30,550 bases of DNA from a virus. The position numbers were made by a program, and so were the translations under genes. Below are positions 21,825 to 29,657 of the stretch, in pieces. The DNA lies in the IMG/VR virus record IMGVR_UViG_3300023481_000008, positions 1 through 30,550 of that record. One strand, written 5' to 3'. The stretch's first letter is position 1; every line of letters begins with the position of its first letter. The notes under the pieces are model-generated. The model was not told the origin of the DNA. It ran no database searches and was given only the letters and a program-made list of their open reading frames with translations.

Positions 21825-23447
21825 ATGCAAGTCTTTACTAATTCTGGGCTGGCTCCTCTCACTAAGAATGGGCAGGTAATTACCGATATCCAGGGGCAGA
21901 CGGGAGCTTTGCAGGGAAGACTCAGGCAAGCTGGAATTGGGGGACTTCTTGGTAAGGGCATTGCTAATAATATCTTTAGCGGGGGGGCTTTTGATGCCTC
22001 TCAACTTTCTCCGGACCAGATTAGAATCTTAGATTCTCTTGGGATAAGACAAGCACAACAGCCAGCACAACAGGTTCAAGCTCCTCAAGCTCCTCAAGCT
22101 CCTCAAGCTCCTCAAGCTCAGGCACAAGGACCGAATATACAAGCTCAAGCTGAGGCCAATGCTGCTTTACCTGCTCTTAGGCAATCTGCGATAGCTAATG
22201 GAACTTATGACGGAAGCCCACAGGCAGAGGCTAGTATTCAGTTACAGGCGGTTCAGCAAGTATCCGCTAGGTTGGGACTTGATTTCAACCAGACCGTAGC
22301 AGGTTCTTTTCCTCAACTTTCTCAGACGCTCCAGACGAATCCTCCGCCTCCGCTTCCCGCACCTCCAGCTCCTCCGGCCAATGCCCCAGGAGCTTCACAG
22401 CCTCCAGGCCCTCCGGGTATTCCTAACACTGGTGCAATTAGTGGTGCGCTTGGCGGATTAACTTCCGATCCCGCAGTTCAGGGCGGCTTGCAATCAGGGC
22501 TTGATATAGGAAATCAGTTCTTTGGGGACGGGGCACTTGGTCGGATAGGAGTAGATCCTAATACGCAGAGCTTTATAGACAGGAATTTAGTAGCCAGTCG
22601 AAACAGAGCCATTGATGCTCAGAATCGAGATCCTTTAACTACGGACGCTCTTGCAAGGTCCGGTCAGATAGAGGACATCACAAGGCAGAATCTTTTAAAT
22701 GGCGGAACTGCTCAGGAAAAAGGATTGGTTGATACTGCTCAAGGCCGGTTTGATAATTCTCAACAAATAAGTCCTGAACTACAGGCGGCTTTAGCTGAAA
22801 GACAAGCAAGGCTTAATGGCCTTACTCCTGAAGAGACAACGCTTCTTAGGGAAGGAAATCAAGAGAGTATTAACAGAGGTCTTCAGACTGCACTCAGGGC
22901 TGCTAATATTAGCTCAGGAGTTGCTGGCAGGGTAGGGGGAGCCAGTCAGGCCGCTCTTCCGGGCATTGCTCAAAACTTTGCACAAGCTATTCGTCAAAGC
23001 GAGGGAGATATTGGTCGATTTAATATCGGGTTAAGAGATCAGCGTCTTGGTTCTTTTGAGAACTTAGCCGGTGGAATTGATGCTGCAAAATTCGCAAGAG
23101 GGCAATCCACATTCGGGGACTTATCCAATCTTATAACAACAGGACAGCAGAACAGAGTTGGAAACGCGCTTGGTGGACAGCAATTATTCGGGAATACAGT
23201 CTTAACTGACCAGGCACAGAGATTCGACAACCAACAAAAAACTCAACAGATTTCAAATCAAAATGCCTTTGATACAGGTAGGCTTAGCTTAGGAACTCAG
23301 ATCACAAATCTTGGGTTAGGGGCACAAGAAAAGGCGGGGCTTCTTGGCTCTATTTTCGGCGGGGGTGCTTTTGCTTCAGGAGAGGCAGGAAGAATAGCAT
23401 CAGAAGACCAAGCGAATAGGGCGTTAGGTGCTGCGAGGGCGTTTTAA
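21825..23447 (+). CDS. Putative ejection protein 1 (Gln/Pro/Gly-rich)
   Basis: This encodes 540 residues. The N-terminus has a Gly/Leu stretch (AGIGGLLGKGIANNIFSGGA), then LSPDQIRILDSLG. Low-complexity Gln-Ala-Pro repeats follow (about 84-105) and a proline-rich linker (TNPPPPLPAPPAPPANAPG, about 171-189). The rest is glycine/alanine-rich helices (ALSGALGG, QAALPGIAQNFAQAI, GSIFGGGAFASGE). It is the first of three large proteins before the lysozyme gene, the same place T7 keeps its internal core proteins 14, 15 and 16. The identity as an ejection protein is inferred from order and composition. Confidence 0.5.
   Translation: MQVFTNSGLAPLTKNGQVITDIQGQTGALQGRLRQAGIGGLLGKGIANNIFSGGAFDASQLSPDQIRILDSLGIRQAQQPAQQVQAPQAPQAPQAPQAQAQGPNIQAQAEANAALPALRQSAIANGTYDGSPQAEASIQLQAVQQVSARLGLDFNQTVAGSFPQLSQTLQTNPPPPLPAPPAPPANAPGASQPPGPPGIPNTGAISGALGGLTSDPAVQGGLQSGLDIGNQFFGDGALGRIGVDPNTQSFIDRNLVASRNRAIDAQNRDPLTTDALARSGQIEDITRQNLLNGGTAQEKGLVDTAQGRFDNSQQISPELQAALAERQARLNGLTPEETTLLREGNQESINRGLQTALRAANISSGVAGRVGGASQAALPGIAQNFAQAIRQSEGDIGRFNIGLRDQRLGSFENLAGGIDAAKFARGQSTFGDLSNLITTGQQNRVGNALGGQQLFGNTVLTDQAQRFDNQQKTQQISNQNAFDTGRLSLGTQITNLGLGAQEKAGLLGSIFGGGAFASGEAGRIASEDQANRALGAARAF
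22077..22118 (+). repeat. 9-nt tandem repeat in ejection-protein gene
   Basis: Four perfect copies of CAAGCTCCT (22077-22112) plus a partial fifth encode repeated Gln-Ala-Pro. Perfect identity between copies points to recent slippage, so copy number may vary between isolates. Confidence 0.9.
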
Positions 23448-23449
23448 TT

Positions 23450-24685
23450 ATGGACCAAGCTAATCCGTTAGATGCTTTTAGAGGACTTAATCAGGAGCAA
23501 ATCGTCAAGGTTGGGGCTAAGGCTAATTTATTACAAGATGAAATAACAGCGACTCTTGATGAACTAAAAAAGCCTGCAACTACTGACTTTGGAAAACAGC
23601 TTGCACAAATAATCGGGACTGCTCTTCCGGGCGCAATCTCAGCGTTAGCGGGGGGAGATAAATTTGTAACTTCTGGGCTTCTTTCTGCCGGCGGAACCAC
23701 GCTAGACACTCTCCAAGCCGAAGACAGAGCGAAGGAAGAAGGCCAAAGGAAATTAAATCAGCTCCTTGAGGCCAAGGGTCTAAGCTTAAAGCAAAAAGAA
23801 CTTACTGATCTACAGGGGCAATTGTCTGATCTAGGGGGGAGTGAGCGAGATATACAACAGGAAGCTGCTCTCGCAGCAGCTAAAGCACAAGCCACTTTGC
23901 CTTTTGATATACTAAAAGCGAGTGCAGGAAGACCCGTTACAAAGATAAACACACAGTTACCCAATGATTCAATAGCGGCTCCAGCTAGCGTTATAGAATC
24001 TGTTGTTAATAGATTCCCTGGGCTTAATGGCAATGAAAGAAAAAATTTATCAGAAACATTTAAAAACTCAAATGTTACACTAAGTCAATTAGAAGAACTT
24101 GCAAAGACATCTCAAAAAATCGGAGAAGCTTCGGCAGGTGAAAATCCCTTAATCGAAATAGTTCCGGGATTCAATCCGACTAAAGAGCAAAGAAAGAATG
24201 CAAGAGAATCTTCTGCTGTTTTTCTTTCGATATCTCCTTCTATTAAGGTAATCCAAGACTTGTTTTTTAGTGGGAAAATCAAAGAAACGGATATTTCCGG
24301 AAAAGATGTTCAGATTATTAAGTCGCATTTAGCGAATATAAAGCTAGGCGTTATTAATCTGGAGAAAAGAGGAGCAAACTTTACAAAGAACGAAGAAATC
24401 TTAATTGACAATCTGATTAACGTTGTCAGTGCTGGAACGGGATTCTTTGATGCTGGTATCGCGATATTTAGAACTTATGTAGGAAGAACTGGAACAACTG
24501 GCATCGACACGTTTAAAGGGATTTTTGCTAACAAAATAAAAGCAGATTTAGGGGCTGACGCTTTTAGGATACGGGCTAATAGTCCGAGCATCTCCTTCTT
24601 TGGCATAGATGAGACAGACAGAGAGGTGGAGCTACAAAACGCGCGAAATAAAATCATAGAGGCATTAAAGAGGAAACGGAAATAA
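23450..24685 (+). CDS. Putative ejection protein 2
   Basis: This encodes 411 residues, starting 2 nt after the previous stop. It is largely helical. A charged N-terminus (DAFRGLNQEQIVKVGAKANL) leads into a glycine/alanine segment (IIGTALPGAISALAGG, about 54-69) that could touch membrane. Then comes a coiled coil (about 92-135) with Lys/Glu/Gln heptads, and a helical C-terminal domain containing KVIQDLFFSGKIKETDISG. No catalytic motif is seen. It is the middle member of the three-gene block before lysozyme. Confidence 0.5.
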   Translation: MDQANPLDAFRGLNQEQIVKVGAKANLLQDEITATLDELKKPATTDFGKQLAQIIGTALPGAISALAGGDKFVTSGLLSAGGTTLDTLQAEDRAKEEGQRKLNQLLEAKGLSLKQKELTDLQGQLSDLGGSERDIQQEAALAAAKAQATLPFDILKASAGRPVTKINTQLPNDSIAAPASVIESVVNRFPGLNGNERKNLSETFKNSNVTLSQLEELAKTSQKIGEASAGENPLIEIVPGFNPTKEQRKNARESSAVFLSISPSIKVIQDLFFSGKIKETDISGKDVQIIKSHLANIKLGVINLEKRGANFTKNEEILIDNLINVVSAGTGFFDAGIAIFRTYVGRTGTTGIDTFKGIFANKIKADLGADAFRIRANSPSISFFGIDETDREVELQNARNKIIEALKRKRK

Positions 24686-24686
24686 T

Positions 24687-27221
24687 ATGCCAGGACAATC
24701 CACGACAGAAACAACAGTAGTAGATCCCCTTGCAGTTCCCGAGGGTGTTCCGGGATCTGTTGATCCAATTTCTGTAACTCCTAGCGTATTGGGGCCAGTC
24801 GAGAACATGCCAAGTTCTGACTCGTTCGAAACCGAGCAAGATTTCAATGGTCTTTCCCAACATGAACTTGAGAGGCAGTTACAGATGGTTGATGCTGAGA
24901 TTAGAAGCGGCAAAGGATTTCCTGCTGCTTCCTCTCCGTCTGAGGGAAGCGTTCGAGTTCCAACTCTAACAGAAAGCTTGAACTTTCTTCCTGGGGGTTC
25001 GTTTGTGAAGCCATTTGCAGAAACTATGATCGCATCCGATGCTGCTTTGGCTGGTAGCGCAGTAGGGATGGCCCTAGCAGGGCCACCAGGAGGACTAGCC
25101 GGGCTTCTTATAGGAGGATCTTCGGGAGCAATCAGCACTGAATTATTATTTCGGGGGGCTGATGAAATAGCAGCTTTAATTACAGATGGAACTTACTCAG
25201 AAGCTAGGCCACTTACTTCTAAAGTTATTAGTGACACCCTATTCAAGGGGGCAGCGGATGGGGTGTTTAATAAAGTATTTATGGTTGGTTTTGCAAAAGC
25301 GGCCAAGTCTCTTCCTGCTTTTGCTGATGATGTTTTAGATTTTTTTGACGTAAGAAGGCTTAGGAAGATCGCTAAACAGCCGGCAAAGGCTGAAAGAATC
25401 ACAGGAAAGATTGATCCAGAAGATGAAAAGCTTTTCGAAGCATTACAGCCATCGCTCAAGGAGTTCGACAAAGCTAATTCGTTTCTAGGAGAACTAAGGG
25501 ATAAGTTCGGGTTTCTTGACGATGTTTCTTCTATCAAAGAATTTCTTGGGAAAATCCAGTCATCTGAATTTCTTGGAAAATTCTCAAATGAGTTCAATTC
25601 CCTTAAGGGAGTATTTCAAAGCACCTTTAAGCAAGGTGAGCTTGGGAAGAAAATTCGCGATACTATAAAAACAGCAGCAAGACAAGAAAAAGGCCTAACA
25701 GTTGCGGCGAGGGATGTTCTAAAACAGAAAGGAGCTTCGTTAGAGCCGGAAGTTGTTGACGAACTTAAGAAACAGGCAGTTGGCGGCATCTCTGTTAAAG
25801 ATGCAAGAAATACTGTGTTCAGGGAAGTAAACGGACTTCTTGAAAAGATTAAAGTCGTTCAAGATGCTGGCTCTGAAACAATAAATAAAACCATACCTCA
25901 ACTTTCTAAGGGGAACGGATTTCTGTCAAGTATAGCGAAGCAATCAAGAAAGATTTTTGATAAATTCTTTAACGACTTAGCCGAAGCCAACCCCGGATTA
26001 AAATCCTTAGTTAAATCTAAGACTAGCCTTAAGCGTAGGATCTTAGATGCTAGTGAAAAAAAGGCTCCTAAGAAAGAGATTCTTCGTCTAAAAAACAAAC
26101 TTCAAATAGTTGAGGAAGATATAGAAAATTTCGCTATTCCCATCGATGCCTTACATACTGCGAAGGTAGGTTTTGGGGGACTTGCAAGTAAGGCCCTGGA
26201 GCAGGAAGGGAGTTCCAGGAATCCTGCAACAGCTGATATTTACAATAGTTTTCGGGAAGGATTTAAAACGCTTGTAGACAGAAGAGTAACGGAAATTTTT
26301 CCTGAGTCAGAAATAACTAGAAAAACCTTCTTTGAGTCAAACAGGCTTTTTGAATTGTTGAAGTTCGTTGAGCCTATGGTTAAGCGAGCTGCTCGATCCT
26401 CAACATTAGCTGTAGAAAAAGAATTTCCTATTATCGGATCAGTGAACCAAAGAAATATTCCTTTTGCTGTAAATAAATTTATCGCAAAACTTCTTCAGCC
26501 GACCGGAGAGGCCGAAGCCCTTTTTAAACAATCTCAAATCGCCAATTCGCTGAGAACCGGCAAAGAATTTCCGGCTGGACTAAAATCAACGGATACTGGG
26601 CTATTCGCCGACAAGGCGACTGGGTTAATGAGAAGTGGTCTAGTAAAATCGCTCTCTGTCCCTGCTGGAAAGGCATCTGTTTTTATCGCAGAAAACAAAG
26701 CTGTAAGGACCGCTGTCGTTTCTAAGTCTACTGATAGTTTCTCTAGGTCTATTGAGGATTTCTTTAAAGATCCAGACAAGGCCAGTAGCTTGATAGTGCA
26801 AAAGATCCTTGGCACGCTAACCCCGGAACAGCAACAACAAATTTCAGAAGAAGAATTGCAAGCTGAGGCTGAGAAGTTATTAGGACCAGTAAAAGAGGCT
26901 GAAACTCGTTTTGGACAAGATAGCGTTGAAGCACAAACGGAATTTAGCAAGGTGCTAGATAAGTTAGGGGCAAATGTAAACAAGTCTAAAAGTGGGATAG
27001 CGGGGGAAATCAAGATTAAAGGTAAAATCTTTATTCCCGATCCGGGCAGCCAAGTTTCATTCCTTCGCAAACTGGCTTTGGACTCTTCGTTAGATCCTTT
27101 GCCGAAGGCAAAGAAAAGACAAGCTATGATCAACAGAGGGGAAGTGCTACCTAGCGTTAAAACCACTAAGCCCCCGAGCGTAAAGGGCGCTCCTCAGCCC
27201 ATCTTGGAAGCTGACCTCTAA
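24687..27221 (+). CDS. Putative ejection protein 3 (large internal virion protein)
   Basis: This encodes 844 residues, separated from the previous gene by one base. A Ser/Glu-rich N-terminus and a short helix (about 55-68) lead to a strongly hydrophobic glycine-zipper region at about 118-150 (GSAVGMALAGPPGGLAGLLI, then GGSSGAISTE). Long charged helices then run for about 600 residues. No transglycosylase or lysozyme signature was found, unlike T7 gp16, so a wall-cutting role is not supported. The zipper plus long helices fit a subunit of a trans-envelope DNA channel ejected at infection. Its stop abuts the lysozyme ATG. Confidence 0.5.
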   Translation: MPGQSTTETTVVDPLAVPEGVPGSVDPISVTPSVLGPVENMPSSDSFETEQDFNGLSQHELERQLQMVDAEIRSGKGFPAASSPSEGSVRVPTLTESLNFLPGGSFVKPFAETMIASDAALAGSAVGMALAGPPGGLAGLLIGGSSGAISTELLFRGADEIAALITDGTYSEARPLTSKVISDTLFKGAADGVFNKVFMVGFAKAAKSLPAFADDVLDFFDVRRLRKIAKQPAKAERITGKIDPEDEKLFEALQPSLKEFDKANSFLGELRDKFGFLDDVSSIKEFLGKIQSSEFLGKFSNEFNSLKGVFQSTFKQGELGKKIRDTIKTAARQEKGLTVAARDVLKQKGASLEPEVVDELKKQAVGGISVKDARNTVFREVNGLLEKIKVVQDAGSETINKTIPQLSKGNGFLSSIAKQSRKIFDKFFNDLAEANPGLKSLVKSKTSLKRRILDASEKKAPKKEILRLKNKLQIVEEDIENFAIPIDALHTAKVGFGGLASKALEQEGSSRNPATADIYNSFREGFKTLVDRRVTEIFPESEITRKTFFESNRLFELLKFVEPMVKRAARSSTLAVEKEFPIIGSVNQRNIPFAVNKFIAKLLQPTGEAEALFKQSQIANSLRTGKEFPAGLKSTDTGLFADKATGLMRSGLVKSLSVPAGKASVFIAENKAVRTAVVSKSTDSFSRSIEDFFKDPDKASSLIVQKILGTLTPEQQQQISEEELQAEAEKLLGPVKEAETRFGQDSVEAQTEFSKVLDKLGANVNKSKSGIAGEIKIKGKIFIPDPGSQVSFLRKLALDSSLDPLPKAKKRQAMINRGEVLPSVKTTKPPSVKGAPQPILEADL

Positions 27222-27635
27222 ATGAGAGCCATAGCTCTAAACCTAATCAAGAAACACGAAGGGCTTCGCCTACGGCCTTATTTCGACTCCCTTGGGCATG
27301 TAACCATAGGATACGGAAGAAACTTACAGGAGAGGGGCATTTCAGAAGCCGAAGCAGCCTCCATGCTTGATTCAGATATAGATAATTGCATAGAAGAACT
27401 TAAGAATACCTATGATTTCTGGGAGCTTTTAAACGAAGTTCGTCAAGCCGTGCTTGTGGATATGTGTTATAATTTAGGCATTAAAAGGCTAGGACAATTC
27501 AAGAGAATGGAAGAAGCCATTCGTTTGAGGACTTGGTCGAAGGCATCTTTTGAGATGTTAAATAGTGTGTGGGCAAGACAGGTGGGAGGTAGGGCCAAAG
27601 AGCTTGCTTTGCTTATGAAGACTGGAGGACTATGA
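27222..27635 (+). CDS. Endolysin, T4-type lysozyme (GH24)
   Basis: This encodes 137 residues. It has the family catalytic triad in order: E13 in KHEGLR, D22 in YFDSLG, and T28 in VTIGYGR (E11, D20, T26 in T4 lysozyme). It lacks an obvious signal peptide, so a holin would release it to the wall. At 137 residues it is shorter than T4 lysozyme (164). The C-terminal helices contain the family-type pattern around RRQAVLVDM and a final W-x-R. It cuts the glycan strand between N-acetylmuramic acid and N-acetylglucosamine. It directly follows the ejection genes and starts the lysis block. Confidence 0.9.
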   Translation: MRAIALNLIKKHEGLRLRPYFDSLGHVTIGYGRNLQERGISEAEAASMLDSDIDNCIEELKNTYDFWELLNEVRQAVLVDMCYNLGIKRLGQFKRMEEAIRLRTWSKASFEMLNSVWARQVGGRAKELALLMKTGGL

Positions 27636-27994
27636 CGTTGAAAAACAAAATACTATCATGGCTGATTCCCAGTAAGTGGATTCACTGGCTGAATGGAAAG
27701 AAAAGAATCCTTGGGGCAATTCAACTTGGCCTATGGGTGCTTATTTATGCCATTCCAAGAGTCAAGCCTGAATGGACGTTCATTGCTGCTGCTGGAATCC
27801 AAATTCAGGGCTTCTTAATGAATCTTGGCCTTGATATGGGCAATGAACTACTTACCGGGGGTGTGGGATTCACTGCTGTTGGGCTTATTGACTGGGTTCT
27901 TGATCACTTTCCAAGTAAGGTGGTGATTGGAGCGCTAAAGAAAATAGAAGCTCCTATTGCCAAACTATCTAATGGCCAAGAGAAAATCGAATAG
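27632..27994 (+). CDS. Three-helix membrane protein (holin candidate)
   Basis: This encodes 120 residues. Its ATG overlaps the lysozyme stop as ATGA, a coupled arrangement. A basic amphipathic N-terminus (KNKILSWLIPSKWIHWL) precedes three hydrophobic stretches (about 27-41, 49-66, 76-92) and a charged C-terminus. Length, spans and the position immediately after the endolysin fit a class I-type holin, although the helices are less hydrophobic than usual. It could instead be a small envelope protein. Its last 23 nt overlap the start of the cationic peptide gene. Confidence 0.55.
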   Translation: MTLKNKILSWLIPSKWIHWLNGKKRILGAIQLGLWVLIYAIPRVKPEWTFIAAAGIQIQGFLMNLGLDMGNELLTGGVGFTAVGLIDWVLDHFPSKVVIGALKKIEAPIAKLSNGQEKIE

Positions 27995-28103
27995 CTTTTC
28001 ATTCACCATTCCTATTGGGTGGCTGCTGAAATGGATAGCTAAAAAGCTAATACACGTCCCTTGGCTTTTCCCAAAGAAAAGAAAGAAAAGGAGATTACCA
28101 TGA
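27972..28103 (+). CDS. Highly cationic 43-aa peptide (candidate disruptin)
   Basis: This is an uncalled small frame that fills what otherwise looks like a 105-nt gap. Its 43 residues contain 13 Lys/Arg and no acidic residue. A central Trp/Ile/Leu/Lys-rich amphipathic helix lies at about 15-29 (IGWLLKWIAKKLIHV), and the C-terminus ends in FPKKRKKRRLP. The ATG overlaps the preceding gene by 23 nt. The stop overlaps the next ATG as ATGA (28100-28103), which strongly suggests coupling. No Shine-Dalgarno is clear. Disruptins, such as phage phiKT gp28, are cationic peptides that break the outer membrane at lysis in phages lacking spanins, and no certain spanin pair is seen here. Function is inferred. 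Confidence 0.5.
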   Translation: MAKRKSNSFSFTIPIGWLLKWIAKKLIHVPWLFPKKRKKRRLP

Positions 28104-28873
28104 CATCATATGCAGATGGAGGAATGCTGAAACGGTTTTTAGCGTGTTTGATCTTGGTTTTACTTATGGCCATGCGAGCAACTCCATCTGCTCAAGCACA
28201 AGTGGTATTTAATAACTACAATGACATGCCATGTGTCGAGAATAACGTTCTTGATTATGATTGTATTATTCAAAAAACTTGGCCTTGGCTTTTCCAAGAT
28301 GGGCAGTGGAAGGCGCTTGCACAGAACGGAGAGAATTTCGACTTAGACAACAACTTACTTCCGGAGTCCATCCCCCCAGATGTGCATATGTTAGTAGTTA
28401 ACTCAGAGCCCGTAACCGCCTATAGGCATTGGATAGCCTCGGGTCATACCATTGATTTCCTTGCGGAGCAGCTTGTTTCATATCAATTAGCTACAAGTTT
28501 CTGGGGCAAGTTATACGATGAATGTATTGGTAGTCTTCCTCCCCCTGATCCCACTCAACCTGGAATAGATTGCGACGTTCGACATTCTTGGAGCGGGGGG
28601 AATTTATGGAAACCAAGAAGCGATAATACAGGAAGGCCAGTATTTTTAGTTGATGCTGACTTTGCTAAAGCGGAGGCATGCGATGTGTTCAATCAAGATG
28701 CTGACAAATTACTTTCTTGCCGTTTTAGGACTTGCTGTCCTAATGGCGGTCGTGCTCATTTTGATGTGGGGCGTAGTTGCCGCGACTTGGGTCGTGATAC
28801 AACTGTCGTTCTTACCTTAAACGGGGAAAGACATTGCTGGAATGTCTCTCGCCCGTGTAGTAGAATGGACTAA
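28100..28873 (+). CDS. Secreted cysteine-containing protein of unknown function
   Basis: This encodes 257 residues from ATG 28100, with AAAGGAGA upstream; an upstream in-frame ATG at 28061 is less favoured. Residues 9-33 are a clear signal peptide (basic start, LACLILVLLMAM, then PSAQA cleavage). The mature part is aromatic and has cysteines near positions 42, 51, 143, 157 and 200 plus a cluster in the last 50, suggesting disulfides in the periplasm. No enzyme motif is recognised. The stop lies 2 nt before a tRNA. A hydrophobic frame (28683-28820) lies inside its 3' part, so the C-terminal 65 residues may be constrained by overlap or be less reliable. Confidence 0.55.
   Translation: MTSYADGGMLKRFLACLILVLLMAMRATPSAQAQVVFNNYNDMPCVENNVLDYDCIIQKTWPWLFQDGQWKALAQNGENFDLDNNLLPESIPPDVHMLVVNSEPVTAYRHWIASGHTIDFLAEQLVSYQLATSFWGKLYDECIGSLPPPDPTQPGIDCDVRHSWSGGNLWKPRSDNTGRPVFLVDADFAKAEACDVFNQDADKLLSCRFRTCCPNGGRAHFDVGRSCRDLGRDTTVVLTLNGERHCWNVSRPCSRMD
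28683..28820 (+). CDS. Embedded hydrophobic peptide frame (45 aa)
   Basis: This frame lies out of frame inside the secreted-protein gene. The ATG at 28683 has GGAGG (28672-28676) with an ideal 6-nt spacer. The 45 residues are MCSIKMLTNYF followed by one long hydrophobic stretch (LAVLGLAVLMAVVLILMWGV and onward, about 12-40). That makes one long or two short membrane helices with almost no charge. Nested genes of this kind occur in phage lysis regions, such as Rz1 inside Rz, but the peptide lacks a lipobox, so a small holin-like or antiholin role is more plausible. Alternatively it is a chance frame. Confidence 0.4.
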   Translation: MCSIKMLTNYFLAVLGLAVLMAVVLILMWGVVAATWVVIQLSFLP

Positions 28874-28875
28874 TA

Positions 28876-28947
28876 TGCGAGGGGGACGGTTCCCGTTTGG
28901 GTCTCATAAGTCTAAGCTTTCGGGTTCGACTCCCGGCCACGCAACTA
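28876..28947 (+). tRNA. tRNA with anticodon CAT (Met or Ile2)
   Basis: The acceptor stem TGCGAGG (28876-28882) pairs 6 of 7 with CCACGCA (28937-28943). The T arm is TCGGG-TTCGACT-CCCGG, and the anticodon loop is CTCATAA. The anticodon stem relies on G-U pairs, and the D arm is short (15 nt between acceptor and anticodon stems). The discriminator A (28944) is followed by CTA instead of CCA, so the host enzyme would have to repair the end. It begins 2 nt after the secreted-protein stop. It could read AUG as elongator Met, or AUA if the C is modified to lysidine. Confidence 0.7.
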
Positions 28948-28954
28948 ATAGGCA

Positions 28955-29395
28955 ATGAGTTTTACAATGATGGGATGGAGCCAGTTTAGGGATAAGGATG
29001 GAAACATTGTTACCGAATATTTTAGACCAATGAAATCCCAAAACTCAATCGACCTAAAAGCTCTTACAAAAAAGAAGAAAGACCTAGCCCGCACCAGATG
29101 GGAAGGCCACTTCGAAGCTCAGTTAAAATTCGATAACATCAATGGATATGAGCGTGAATATAGAATGTTTAAGGACCGAAGATTTCGGTTCGACTTTGCT
29201 TGGCCTGATAAGAAAATAGCCGTTGAGATACATGGAGGTATTTATTCAGGGGGTAGACATACTACCGGGAAGGGTTTTGAGAACGATAGAGAGAAAATGA
29301 ACTTAGCGATAGTTGATGGTTGGAGAGTCTTTGAGTTCACACCTAAGACAGTCAAGGAAGGAACGGGGATATTGATGCTGAAGAAGATGTTATGA
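28955..29395 (+). CDS. Vsr-like / DUF559-type endonuclease (PD-(D/E)XK fold)
   Basis: This encodes 146 residues. The core EYRMFKDRRFRFDFAWPD (about 68-85, with D80 and a preceding acidic residue E67) is followed by KIAVEIHGG (87-95, E91). RHTTGKGFENDREKMN (101-116) and GWRVFEFT (122-129) complete a fold familiar from phage Vsr-like nucleases. Such proteins nick or cut DNA, for example in mismatch repair, host DNA breakdown or branch resolution. Substrate cannot be read here. It follows the tRNA on the same strand and converges with the right-hand leftward operon, its stop 9 nt from theirs. Confidence 0.75.
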   Translation: MSFTMMGWSQFRDKDGNIVTEYFRPMKSQNSIDLKALTKKKKDLARTRWEGHFEAQLKFDNINGYEREYRMFKDRRFRFDFAWPDKKIAVEIHGGIYSGGRHTTGKGFENDREKMNLAIVDGWRVFEFTPKTVKEGTGILMLKKML

Positions 29396-29404
29396 AGGTT
29401 TAGT

Positions 29405-29656
29405 TCAACGTGTTCTTTCAATTTCATAGCTCCCAGAAATTACCGCTATCGGTTTTCCGTATCTTGTGTTCCAGGCTTTAATTGCTTCCTCCTTGCTTCC
29501 CTCCTCCTTCATAACGCTATTCCCCCCGGTGCTGCACTCGAAACTTCCGCATTGGATTATCCAATAAAGAACTTCCCCATCTACTTCGTCCATAGAGCCG
29601 CGAGATTCGGGCTGTTCTCCACAAAACGGGCAGGGTATAAGTTTTTCTGGTTTCAT
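29405..29656 (-). CDS. Zinc-ribbon protein, Lar/restriction-alleviation-like
   Basis: This encodes 83 residues from ATG 29656, which has AGAGGT just upstream; a longer in-frame start at 29707 lies inside the neighbouring gene. Residues 5-12 hold LIPCPFCG. A second cysteine pair follows (QCGSFECS, near 36-43), and the C-terminal part holds EAIKAWNTR, the signature end of Lar-family proteins. That family includes the Rac prophage protein that eases type I restriction. The metal-binding pattern is intact. The actual role here is uncertain, since most phage members are uncharacterised. Confidence 0.7.
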   Translation of the reverse strand: MKPEKLIPCPFCGEQPESRGSMDEVDGEVLYWIIQCGSFECSTGGNSVMKEEGSKEEAIKAWNTRYGKPIAVISGSYEIERTR

Positions 29657-29657
29657 T

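Noticed and set aside
26534-27166. Minus-strand frame of 210 codons in the large ejection-protein gene
   Set aside because: It lies wholly antisense to a well-packed coding gene, has no ribosome site, and its Ser/Phe/Leu-rich content is typical of a shadow frame.
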